Source: an uncultured Oscillospiraceae bacterium
GTDB lineage: Bacteria > Bacillota > Clostridia > Oscillospirales > Oscillospiraceae
DNA length: 64,000 bases
Direction: 5' to 3'
Assembly (NCBI GenBank): GCA_934670025.1
Contig: CAKUOS010000002.1
Coordinates: forward strand, 13,678-77,677
The translations under genes were made by a program, and so were the position numbers. Shown one piece after another: positions 18,059-26,126 of this stretch. The notes under the pieces were generated by a model. That model worked only from the letters and a program-made list of their open reading frames with translations. It had not been told where the DNA came from and ran no database searches. Numbering within the stretch: the stretch's first letter is position 1; each line of letters begins with the position of its first letter.

Positions 18059-18363
18059 TGGACGCAGAAAAAGTGTTAAAGCGGCTCGTTCGCGTCGGAA
18101 CTGTGACGGACATCGACAATGCCAAGCGAAAAGCGCGAGTGAAGTTTCAGGACTGCAATATGACGTCCGGATGGCTCTATGTGCTGGACACGCACCCGCA
18201 CATTCCAGCTTATGACCCTGCGCAGCAGAAGACAGAGTTGCAGGATGGGCATCAGCACGACCTCACGATCAAGCCGTGGATGCCGCTTGTCAACGACACC
18301 GTCCTCACGCTCTATCTGCCTGTGTTCAACGGGGATGGCTTCGTGCTGGGAGGTATCGGATGA
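18058..18363 (+). CDS. Baseplate spike/assembly protein (gpV-like)
   Basis: A 101-residue protein with GGAGG 7 bases before ATG 18058. VRVGTVTDIDNAKRKARVKF is an OB-fold opening of the gpV/gp45 family, and WMPLVNDTVL and LPVFNGDGFVLGGIG match the end of that domain. It lacks the long C-terminal needle of classical gpV, so the tip could come from another protein. Confidence 0.8.
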   Translation: MDAEKVLKRLVRVGTVTDIDNAKRKARVKFQDCNMTSGWLYVLDTHPHIPAYDPAQQKTELQDGHQHDLTIKPWMPLVNDTVLTLYLPVFNGDGFVLGGIG

Positions 18364-18755
18364 TTGTAGGAGCACTTGGAGACGTTGTCTTTTCAGTTTC
18401 GTCGCGCACGCTGAAAACGATCAGCAATTTCGTATGGTCCGGTTCTGCGCGGTACGCCACGCATGATCTCCATGCCGGCAACAGCATTTCGGAATACACC
18501 GGCACAGACCTTGCGAAAATCACCTTTGACATTCAGCTTCTTGCTTCCCTCGGCGTTGATCCGATGTCCGAGATTTGGCGACTGTTCGATCTGGAACGGC
18601 AGGGCGTGACGCTGCCGCTTACGATCGGCAATCATGGGTACGGCCGCTATCGCTGGACGATCCTGAGCCATAAGACCAAGGCGGAGCATTATGACGGGCA
18701 TGGAAACATCATCAGTGCGACGCTGAGCATTTCCTTGCAGGAATATCTACGATGA
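18360..18755 (+). CDS. Tail protein U (gpU-like)
   Basis: This 131-residue protein starts within the preceding stop (ATGA). MIVGALGDVVFSVSS and the segment on probing RHA-type residues (FDIQLLASLGVDP) resemble the P2 gpU tail-completion family. It would cap or connect the tail tube. The family assignment agrees with its position between the spike and gp25. Confidence 0.78.
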   Translation: MIVGALGDVVFSVSSRTLKTISNFVWSGSARYATHDLHAGNSISEYTGTDLAKITFDIQLLASLGVDPMSEIWRLFDLERQGVTLPLTIGNHGYGRYRWTILSHKTKAEHYDGHGNIISATLSISLQEYLR

Positions 18756-18767
18756 GGGGCGCACACT

Positions 18768-19091
18768 ATGGGCTACAAAATCACCATGTCGGAGATCGGG
18801 CCGATCAGCCTGAACGAAACCGACCCTGTAAAATCCATTCTGCAGAACGTGTCCATCATCCTGCGGACGATCAAAGGCTCCTGCCCGATGTATCGCGGCT
18901 TCGGTATTGACGCTACCTTGATCGACCGCCCGATTCCTGCGGCAAAGGTGCTGCTTTTCTCTCAAATCCGCGAGGCCATTGAGGAATATGAGCCGCGTGT
19001 CCGCGTCAAGAGCGTCGATTTTGATACGCAGGAAGAAATGCAGGGCGTTCTAAGCCCTATCGTGGAGGTGGAAATCGTCGATGAGTCGTAA
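18768..19091 (+). CDS. Baseplate wedge protein (gpW/gp25 family)
   Basis: A 107-residue protein with ILRTIKGSCPMYRGFGID and EPRVRVKSVDF, both signature stretches of the GPW/gp25 fold that initiates sheath assembly at the baseplate. Its stop overlaps the start of the J gene. Confidence 0.9.
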   Translation: MGYKITMSEIGPISLNETDPVKSILQNVSIILRTIKGSCPMYRGFGIDATLIDRPIPAAKVLLFSQIREAIEEYEPRVRVKSVDFDTQEEMQGVLSPIVEVEIVDES

Positions 19092-20457
19092 TACCGAATT
19101 TCAGTTTGTTTCGACCGACGCTGCGGAAATCACAAATTTTTTGATTACCGTTTATGAGAACTTGACCGGGGTGAGCGTCAGACCGGCCAGCCCGGAAAAG
19201 CTGTTCGCGCAATGGGTAGCCAGCGTCATCATTCAGGAGCGTGTCTACAACAACTACACCGCAAATCAGAATATTCCGAGCCGCGCCGAAGGCAAGAACC
19301 TTGACGCACTGGCAGAACTGTACTATCTGCAGCAGCGCCCACAGGCAAAACCTGCTTACTGCACGGAACGGTTTACGATCTCCGAGGCGCAGACGTTCGC
19401 CATCCTCGTCCCCAAGGGGACGCGCGTCACAGACGCCAGCAACACCCTGATCTGGGAGACTGTCGCCGATGCCTACATCAGCGCTGGCGATACTTACGTC
19501 GACACCGCCATCCGGTGCCAGACGGACGGAACAGTTGGCAACGGCTACGCCGTTGGCCAGCTCAACGTGATTGTTGACGTGTTCGACTACTACACGTCCT
19601 GCACCAATATCACGACTTCCGACGACGGTTCGGAGATTGCCAGCGACGAAGAATTCTATGAGCTGATGCGCGAATCCATGTTCGCGTTCTCGACGGCCGG
19701 CGCGGTTGGCTCCTACATCTACCACGCGAAATCCGTATCTACGGAGATTGCTGACGTACAGGCCGTTCGCCCGGCTGTCGTAAAGAAAGTGACGCTTGAT
19801 CTCTATACGAAAGGCGGCGTCAAGTACGCTTTTTGGGGCGGCGACACCATCGACCTGTCCTCTCTGGCGGTCTACGCCAAGGGCAGCAGCACGGCTGCGA
19901 GCACCGACACAGATTATACCGTCACCTACGAAAACGGTCTGCTGCAAGTTGCAATCGCCGCAGACGGCGCGCTGGCAAGCGCGAGCCAGATCGACGTGTC
20001 GCTCACCTTTGACGGTGCCGGGCACGTCGATATTTATGTCCTGATGAACGACGGAACGATTGCCACGACGGAGATCAAGAACGCCGTCCTTGCCGCCTGT
20101 AACGAAAGCAAGGTGCGGCCGCTGGCCGATTATGTCAGCGTCAAAGACCCCGGCCTCGTTTCGTACAATATCGACTTCACCTACTATGTCCCCACCGACA
20201 CGACGCTCTCCGGTGCGGCGATTCAGGAAGCCGTAGACGCAGCCGTCGAGGAATACATCGCTTGGCAGTCCGGCAAGCTCGGCCGCGATATTAACCCGGA
20301 TAAGCTGCGCGATCTCCTGTTCCACACGGGTGTCAAGCGGATCGTGCTGCGCTCCCCGACCTACAAGGTGCTGGAGGGCGGCAAAAACAACGCCGCGCCG
20401 CAGATTGCAAAGCTGGGAACGAAAACAATCGTGAACGGAGGCTACGAGGATGAATGA
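19081..20457 (+). CDS. Baseplate protein J
   Basis: The 458-residue protein belongs to the gpJ/gp6 wedge family by position and sequence: ARAEGKNLDALAELYYLQQRP near residues 60-85 and PKGTRVTDASN near 100 are typical. It forms the periphery of the baseplate together with gpI and gp25. It overlaps gp25 by 11 bases and gpI by 8. Confidence 0.9.
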   Translation: MSRNTEFQFVSTDAAEITNFLITVYENLTGVSVRPASPEKLFAQWVASVIIQERVYNNYTANQNIPSRAEGKNLDALAELYYLQQRPQAKPAYCTERFTISEAQTFAILVPKGTRVTDASNTLIWETVADAYISAGDTYVDTAIRCQTDGTVGNGYAVGQLNVIVDVFDYYTSCTNITTSDDGSEIASDEEFYELMRESMFAFSTAGAVGSYIYHAKSVSTEIADVQAVRPAVVKKVTLDLYTKGGVKYAFWGGDTIDLSSLAVYAKGSSTAASTDTDYTVTYENGLLQVAIAADGALASASQIDVSLTFDGAGHVDIYVLMNDGTIATTEIKNAVLAACNESKVRPLADYVSVKDPGLVSYNIDFTYYVPTDTTLSGAAIQEAVDAAVEEYIAWQSGKLGRDINPDKLRDLLFHTGVKRIVLRSPTYKVLEGGKNNAAPQIAKLGTKTIVNGGYEDE

Positions 20458-21118
20458 GCAGTACGGCCTCACGGTTGAGAATCTGCTGAACGTCCTCCCC
20501 GATGTGCTGCGGCAGGATGAAAAAATGCTCGCGCTCGCAACCGGCGTCACGGAGATCCTGACGGCGCGGCCGGCCGAGATCGAGCAGAATATGCTCTATC
20601 AGCACATCGACACTCTGCCAGAAGATCTTCTCGACCAGCTTGCGCATGACTTCGGCGTAAGCTGGTGGGACAACGACTGGGATATTGAGCAGAAGCGCGC
20701 TACGTTCCGCGAGTCCTGGCACGTTCGCCGTCACCTCGGCACAAAGTACGCCGTCGAGCTGGCACTGTCCACCTCGTTCGGCTCCGGTAAGGTGCAGGAA
20801 TGGTTTGAATACGGCGGCGAGCCGAATCACTATCGCATCTTTGACGTTGACATCAGACAGGTCAACGACAATATCCGCACGTTCCTGCAGATCCTCGAAG
20901 TTGTCAGCCGTAAGAGCGCGGTGCTGGACAGTATTCGTGCAATTTCCGTCCGTGAGCTGATTCTGTACTTCGGCGCGGTTATGAGCGTCACGAAGAAATT
21001 CAAGCTCACCACGGGCGAGGTCAATACGGACATTGACATCATGGGCGACGAAGCCGGGAACGCCCTGTGCGACTGGGACGGCGGTCTGATTATGATGGAT
21101 AAGGAGGCAACGGTATGA
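20450..21118 (+). CDS. Tail protein I
   Basis: The 222-residue gpI-like baseplate protein has RBS GGAGG. LLNVLPDVLRQDEKMLAL at the start and DTLPEDLLDQLAHDFGVSWW are family features, as is the order J-I-fibre. The C-terminal third is beta-rich and probably contacts the tail fibre encoded next. Confidence 0.88.
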   Translation: MNEQYGLTVENLLNVLPDVLRQDEKMLALATGVTEILTARPAEIEQNMLYQHIDTLPEDLLDQLAHDFGVSWWDNDWDIEQKRATFRESWHVRRHLGTKYAVELALSTSFGSGKVQEWFEYGGEPNHYRIFDVDIRQVNDNIRTFLQILEVVSRKSAVLDSIRAISVRELILYFGAVMSVTKKFKLTTGEVNTDIDIMGDEAGNALCDWDGGLIMMDKEATV

Positions 21119-22164
21119 CACACTGGTTGACCCCGGACGGGTACAACGTCATGCTTCGCGGGCTCATGGGCGACGCGATCAAATTCACACGCATCAAATA
21201 CGGCAACGGTACGCCGGGTGACGGCGCGAACGATCTGAAGAACCCGTTGCTCTCTCTGAAAATCGCTTCCGCGACGCGCAGCGAAAAGTACGTCACGTTG
21301 TCGGTGTCGTTCAAGAACGTCGAGCTGGAGATCACCGGCTTCTGGGCAACCGAAATCGGTATTTACGTCGAGGACCCCGACGATTCCACGAAGGAACTCT
21401 GCTACTGCATCTGGGAGGAAACAGAGGTCGAGAAAGCCGACTATATCAACCCCAACGTCGAGCGCCTGCTTGCATCGCAGTACGACTTTGTGGTGTTCGT
21501 CAGTGAAGCCGAAAACGTATCTGCGGCGCTCGGTGAGACGCTGGTCTACGCAACCGTCACAGAACTGAACAATCACAAAAACGATCGAAACAATCCACAC
21601 AAGGTCACTAAGGAACAGATTGGTCTTAGCAACGTAGAAAACAAGACCCTGATCGATCAGACACCGTCCTTTGCTGTTGCAAAGGAGTTGAGCGACATCA
21701 GCTCCGGAGAAAAAATGGGGTCTATTCTCGGAAAGATTGCAAAAGCTCTGTCGCTTCTGAAATCGCACCTTTCCGATTTCAACAATCCGCACAATGTAAA
21801 ACCCGGCGACATTGGAGCTGCTGCATCGAAGCATTCACACAATGCCACCGATATCAATGACGGCACGGTCATTGTGCAGCGCGGCGGCACCGGCCGCAAT
21901 GAGTGGATGAAGAACTGCATCGTTTTCGCGGACGGTGAGAAATCGCTTGGGCAGGTCTCGGCACCATCGGAGGTTTCACTTCTGGCGCAGGGCCCTGATT
22001 CCGCACCTGTCTTCATGAAGCTGTCCAGCCTGTCCATGTTTGTCACGGGCAGCACACCGCCGACGCAGACAAATCTCTTTTGGATTGACCCGACGCCCGT
22101 CACTGGCGGCTTGAAATACCACAACGGCACGGAGTGGACACACGTTCCGGTTGCTTATTCTTGA
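21115..22164 (+). CDS. Tail fibre protein (first of three)
   Basis: This 349-residue protein begins with a phage tail-collar-like N-terminal domain (about residues 1-160), which docks on the baseplate. It contains two copies of the NNPHxVT/KPGxIG repeat (about residues 158 and 222), common in phage fibres. The C-terminus has a short Trp-containing domain. It overlaps gpI by ATGA. Confidence 0.85.
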   Translation: MTHWLTPDGYNVMLRGLMGDAIKFTRIKYGNGTPGDGANDLKNPLLSLKIASATRSEKYVTLSVSFKNVELEITGFWATEIGIYVEDPDDSTKELCYCIWEETEVEKADYINPNVERLLASQYDFVVFVSEAENVSAALGETLVYATVTELNNHKNDRNNPHKVTKEQIGLSNVENKTLIDQTPSFAVAKELSDISSGEKMGSILGKIAKALSLLKSHLSDFNNPHNVKPGDIGAAASKHSHNATDINDGTVIVQRGGTGRNEWMKNCIVFADGEKSLGQVSAPSEVSLLAQGPDSAPVFMKLSSLSMFVTGSTPPTQTNLFWIDPTPVTGGLKYHNGTEWTHVPVAYS

Positions 22165-22182
22165 TTCTAGGGGGATACGCGC

Positions 22183-22476
22183 ATGAAAATTCAGATCGAA
22201 GCCGAACTGTCCAATTACATCGAATCCCTGCATTATGACCGCAATTCCATTCAGGAGCTGCTGCTCATGGCGGCGAAGCAGGGCTTGAAGGACACCGACG
22301 CATACAACGCATGGATGAAGGACTACCTCGGCAAGAGCAAGGAGTATGAGATCGCAAAAGCGACGCTGGAACGCGAGTTTATCATTCCTTCTGTCGGCAA
22401 TGCAGCGGTTGACTGGGTGCTTGATTTCTCGACCGCCACGGTGACGGTGACGCCGCGGGAGCAGACCGATGATTAG
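22183..22476 (+). CDS. Small helical partner protein upstream of radical SAM maturase, 97 aa
   Basis: A 97-residue protein with RBS GGGGG, followed by an 8-base overlap with the radical SAM gene. The first 70 residues are predicted helical and charged (YDRNSIQELLLMAAKQG, then YNAWMKDYLGKSKEYEIAK), the rest beta-like. Its length and layout recall the small accessory proteins that accompany maturases of Cys-X3-repeat peptides. Overlap suggests translational coupling, and so a partner role such as substrate recognition. No motif proves this. Confidence 0.6.
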   Translation: MKIQIEAELSNYIESLHYDRNSIQELLLMAAKQGLKDTDAYNAWMKDYLGKSKEYEIAKATLEREFIIPSVGNAAVDWVLDFSTATVTVTPREQTDD

Positions 22477-23785
22477 GCCACAGGAAACCTTCACCGATAT
22501 GCTGGCGCGGCTTTTCCCTATGCCAGGTATCCAGCTCGGCATCAACTCGCCGCACTCCAAGTGCATCACGTTTCAGGTGACGGAAGACTGCAACCTGCGC
22601 TGCAGCTACTGCTATCAGGGCTGCAAGACGCACCGGAAGATGTCGCTTGAAACCGCCAAGGCCGCCGTCGATATGCTGCTCGCCGCAGACGAGCGGACAA
22701 ATCAGTACATCACGTCCACGGAGGTTGCCGGGGTGGTGCTGGATTTTATCGGCGGTGAGCCGCTGCTGGAAGTCGAGCTGATCGACCAGATCCTCGACTA
22801 CTTCGTGGCGCAGACCTTCCGCCTGCATCATCCATGGGCGACGCGCTGGAAAGCGTCGATGTCCACAAACGGAACGCTGTACTTCCGCCCGGAGGTACAG
22901 CGGTTTTTGGATAAGTGGGCAAAGCACCTGTCGCTCTCCATCAGCATTGACGGAGATAAGCAGCTCCACGATTCCTGCCGCGTCTTCCCGGACGGCTCTG
23001 GCAGCTATGATCTTGCTATCGCGGCCGCGAAGGATTACATGACCAAGGGAAACGCCCTTGGCTCGAAGATGACGATTGCTCCCGGCAACGTCGATTATCT
23101 GTACCACGCAGTAATCGGTCTGCTGGACGCGGGGTATCGGGCGATCAATCTGAACTGCGTGTATGAAAAGGGCTGGACGCTCGACCATGCGGCTACGCTC
23201 TACACACAGCTCAAACGGCTTGCCGATTTCGTCCTGCTTGCGGACGAACAACCGTATCTGTCGATCTTCAGCGAAAGCATCGGCCATCCGCTTCCGGAGG
23301 ACGATAATCAGAACTGGTGCGGCGGTACGGGGCTTATGCTGGCGGTCGACTGCGACGGCCTGTTCTTCCCGTGCCTGCGCTACATGGGAACCTCCCTCGG
23401 CCATGAGCAGCGGCCCTATACCATCGGCGATCTGGAACACGGCATCAACGTTCTTCCGGAACATCGGGCGCGGGTGGCAGAAATGGCCGCAGTCACGCGG
23501 CGCAGCCAGTCCACCGACGAATGCTTTGCGTGCCCGATCGCGTCCGGCTGCTCTTGGTGCAGCGCGTACAACTACCAATGCACAGGGACTCCGGATAAGC
23601 GCGTGACGTACATCTGCCCGATGCACAAGGCCCGCGTCCTGGCGAACGCCTACTACTGGAACAAGCTGCACCGCAAGCAGGGCGACGCCGCACGTTACCG
23701 ACTGGATATTCCTGACGCATGGGCGCTTGAAATCATCCCCTATGCAGAGCTGTCAATGCTCAAATCAATCTCCAAGGAGGGCTGA
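22469..23785 (+). CDS. Radical SAM/SPASM peptide maturase, Cys-X3-repeat-target type
   Basis: This 438-residue enzyme has the radical SAM signature CNLRCSYC (Cys 41, 45, 48), which binds the 4Fe-4S cluster that cleaves S-adenosylmethionine, and GGEPLLE at about 95. The C-terminal part is a SPASM-type region with further cysteines ([25 protein letters not shown]) for auxiliary clusters. Such enzymes form thioether or C-C crosslinks in peptides. Its neighbour encodes an extreme Cys-repeat protein, the obvious substrate. It lies in a tail-fibre operon, which is unusual, and no exporter or protease gene is adjacent. Confidence 0.88.
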   Translation: MIRPQETFTDMLARLFPMPGIQLGINSPHSKCITFQVTEDCNLRCSYCYQGCKTHRKMSLETAKAAVDMLLAADERTNQYITSTEVAGVVLDFIGGEPLLEVELIDQILDYFVAQTFRLHHPWATRWKASMSTNGTLYFRPEVQRFLDKWAKHLSLSISIDGDKQLHDSCRVFPDGSGSYDLAIAAAKDYMTKGNALGSKMTIAPGNVDYLYHAVIGLLDAGYRAINLNCVYEKGWTLDHAATLYTQLKRLADFVLLADEQPYLSIFSESIGHPLPEDDNQNWCGGTGLMLAVDCDGLFFPCLRYMGTSLGHEQRPYTIGDLEHGINVLPEHRARVAEMAAVTRRSQSTDECFACPIASGCSWCSAYNYQCTGTPDKRVTYICPMHKARVLANAYYWNKLHRKQGDAARYRLDIPDAWALEIIPYAELSMLKSISKEG

Positions 23786-23787
23786 GT

Positions 23788-24510
23788 ATGGCATATATCG
23801 AGGCCGAACGCTTCGCCGAATTGAAAGTGCGTGTCAAGGCCGAGTGCCTGCGGCGCTGCCATACCGGATCTGTTGCGGAGTATGGCGGCGAAAAATACGA
23901 ATACACGAACAGCCCCACCGAAGATCACACCGTCGACGTGGAGCATTATGAGAAGCTGGCGCTTCCGCTGTCGAAGATCCACAGCGAGAAAGTGCCGAGC
24001 CTCGACGGCCGCAGAATTGTGTTTGACGAGGACATCACCGAGTTTGAAGCAGCGTTGACGCTCTTTGAAACACGCCCCATGACGGACAAGACGCGGGGTG
24101 ACTGTGAAACGTCCTGCACGGGAGCTTGCTACACCGGCTGTTCTGGAGACTGCACAGGCGGCTGCGAAACGACGTGTTCCGGAGAATGTCAAGGTTCCTG
24201 CACCGGCTGCGGAAGCGGCTGTGCGAATACCTGCGAAGGCTCCTGCTCTGGCGGCTGTTACGGCTGCGGCGGCAACTGCACGGGCGGCTGTTCCGGTTCC
24301 TGCGACGGTAGCTGCTCCGGGTGCTCCGGTAGCTGCTCTGGCGGCTGTTCCAGCAGTTGTTCCGGTGGCTGCAAATCGTCTTGCACAGTGACCTGCGGCA
24401 ACACTGGCTGCGTCGGCTCGTGCCTCGGCCTTTGTTCTGCCGGCTGCACGACCTCGTGCCAGACGTCCTGCGGCTATTGCGGCACAAACTGCACGGCTGT
24501 ATCGAAGTAA
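23788..24510 (+). CDS. Cys-X2/3-repeat protein, probable radical SAM substrate
   Basis: The 240-residue protein has a leader-like N-terminal part (about 1-105, with ECLRRC at 20-24) and a repeat region of about 130 residues containing 34 cysteines, spaced mostly by three residues that are Gly, Ser or Thr rich (CSGGCSSSC type). RBS AAGGAGGGC, two bases after the maturase stop. Zinc- or metal-binding is possible, but the coupling with a SPASM maturase makes it a likely modified substrate. Position among fibre genes suggests a virion protein; a bacteriocin is an alternative. Confidence 0.75.
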   Translation: MAYIEAERFAELKVRVKAECLRRCHTGSVAEYGGEKYEYTNSPTEDHTVDVEHYEKLALPLSKIHSEKVPSLDGRRIVFDEDITEFEAALTLFETRPMTDKTRGDCETSCTGACYTGCSGDCTGGCETTCSGECQGSCTGCGSGCANTCEGSCSGGCYGCGGNCTGGCSGSCDGSCSGCSGSCSGGCSSSCSGGCKSSCTVTCGNTGCVGSCLGLCSAGCTTSCQTSCGYCGTNCTAVSK

Positions 24511-24522
24511 GGAGGTAGCCCT

Positions 24523-25071
24523 TTGGAAATTGCAAGTAAATACGAAATTGCCGCGGCGAACCTCGCAATCGCCTTGCAGACGGACACCGTCTCCATCGAG
24601 CAGCGAAGCGAACTGCGAGCGGCAATCGGCAACGACATCGACAAACTCGTCGACGCGCTCAACATGATTATCGTCTGCTACAACAAGCGAATGTACGCTG
24701 GCGAGATCGCGCCTGAAAAAGCCGCAAAGTGCGTCAAGGCAGAATACGCCGCCATCGGCCTTTCCAGCGTGGTCGCATATGACTATTTCTCCGCAGCGGT
24801 CGGCGCGTTCTTCACGCGCAAAACCCTGATGGCGCTGTCGACCGATGAAAAGCTCACGTGGGTGAAAACGATCTTCGAGCAGAACGAACGCTGCGGTTGC
24901 CAGCGCGTCAAAGACGCCCTGTTCATCTACTGCTTGCGGCTGCTGTCGCACATGGGCATCGTCACAGCGGATCTCTCTTTCACGAACCTCGTCATGCGCG
25001 AGATCAACGCCATCACGGAAGACCGAAAGAACGCCGCGATCATGCCGCAGGCGCTCGTCACGGAATTGTAA
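24523..25071 (+). CDS. Unknown helical protein, 182 aa, next to Cys-repeat protein
   Basis: It starts at TTG 24523, with AAGGAGGT upstream, 13 bases after the Cys-repeat gene. The sequence is almost entirely helical, with cysteines at the centre (ERCGCQRVKDALFIYC). No family recognised. The close spacing suggests it belongs to the maturase cassette (for example as chaperone or second processing factor), or it may be a fibre chaperone. It does not look like the four-helix Avd protein of retroelements in length or sequence. Confidence 0.55.
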   Translation: MEIASKYEIAAANLAIALQTDTVSIEQRSELRAAIGNDIDKLVDALNMIIVCYNKRMYAGEIAPEKAAKCVKAEYAAIGLSSVVAYDYFSAAVGAFFTRKTLMALSTDEKLTWVKTIFEQNERCGCQRVKDALFIYCLRLLSHMGIVTADLSFTNLVMREINAITEDRKNAAIMPQALVTEL

Positions 25072-25082
25072 GGGGTGATCGT

Positions 25083-26126
25083 ATGGCAGTAGAAAACGTA
25101 AATTCCAAGCCGATTGCCGCTTCTGCGGCGATTGCCGACTTTATCCTCGCATCGATTGGCGGCAAGGTTCGCCGTGTTCCGATCAGCACCCTTGCTGAAA
25201 CGCTCACCGATGCCGAAGTTGAGCTTATCAGCGCCGCTGCGTCTGCGCTGGTGTCGGCTGCAGGCAGAGCCTGTTATATCGGCACAAATGAAAACTGGTA
25301 CGTGTGGGATGGCGCACAGGGCGCGTTCGTCGATTCGGGGTATCCATCGCGCGGCACACAGGGCAATCCTGGCGTAATCTTTACGCCACACGTGACCGAC
25401 GCCGGTATTCTGAGCTGGACAAACGACGGCGGTCTTCCGAATCCGGAGCCCGTGAGCCTGCTCGGACCCGCGGGCGGTGTAACTTCGTTCAATAACCGCT
25501 CCGGTGCAGTTGTTCCGAAAAACGGCGACTATACCGCAGCAATGGTCGGAGCGGAAAAGAAAGACGCCGTCAAGAATCACAACGAGTCCGAGGCCGCACA
25601 CAAAGCCCTGTTCGACGCGAAACTGAATACGGACGGCGACGGCGGCACTCTGAAACCCACCTTCACGCAGTCCGCGACGCGAACGCAGCTCGAATCCGGT
25701 CTGGAAATGAAAGTCCTTCTCGGTCGCATTATGAAGTGGCTTGCGGATCTCGGAACAGCCGCGTTCAAAGATTCCAACAACTTTGAATCGAAAGGCGCTG
25801 GTTCGTCCGCAGTTACCGCGCACAACACCGCTGCGCAGGCCCACGCTGACCTGTTTGCAAAAAAAGCCGGCAAGGGCATCGCGTTCACGCTCACACTTTC
25901 TGTCGCAGGATGGTCGAACCTTGCACAGACGCTGGAAGACGCGCGCTTCCTTGACGCCGAGTATGCCTATATCGTGACGCCGACGGCCGACAGCCTCACG
26001 GCGTGGGGCGACGCAGGAATCCGCGTCGGTGACGTTACGGAGAACGGCAAAATGCCGTTTACCTGCACAGATACGCCGGCAAGCGCAATCACAGTAAATA
26101 TTTACAGAGCGGAGGTCGCACAATGA
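25083..26126 (+). CDS. Tail fibre/tail protein (second), 347 aa
   Basis: The protein starts at 25083 after AAGGGG. It contains a phage fibre-like N-terminal region with collagen-like GGVTSFNNRSGAVVPKNGDY, a motif common in tail fibre and appendage proteins, and repeated helical segments with NHNESEAAHKALF and AHNTAAQAHADLF. The C-terminal 100 residues form a compact beta domain with Cys and Trp. It shares four bases with the next gene and probably forms the shaft that presents it. Confidence 0.8.
   Translation: MAVENVNSKPIAASAAIADFILASIGGKVRRVPISTLAETLTDAEVELISAAASALVSAAGRACYIGTNENWYVWDGAQGAFVDSGYPSRGTQGNPGVIFTPHVTDAGILSWTNDGGLPNPEPVSLLGPAGGVTSFNNRSGAVVPKNGDYTAAMVGAEKKDAVKNHNESEAAHKALFDAKLNTDGDGGTLKPTFTQSATRTQLESGLEMKVLLGRIMKWLADLGTAAFKDSNNFESKGAGSSAVTAHNTAAQAHADLFAKKAGKGIAFTLTLSVAGWSNLAQTLEDARFLDAEYAYIVTPTADSLTAWGDAGIRVGDVTENGKMPFTCTDTPASAITVNIYRAEVAQ

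Noticed and set aside
23788..24510. Cys-repeat protein as a metallothionein or sequencing artefact
   Set aside because: The frame is intact with a good ribosome binding site and a 105-residue normal N-terminal part, and the linked maturase explains the repeat better; metal binding is kept only as an alternative.
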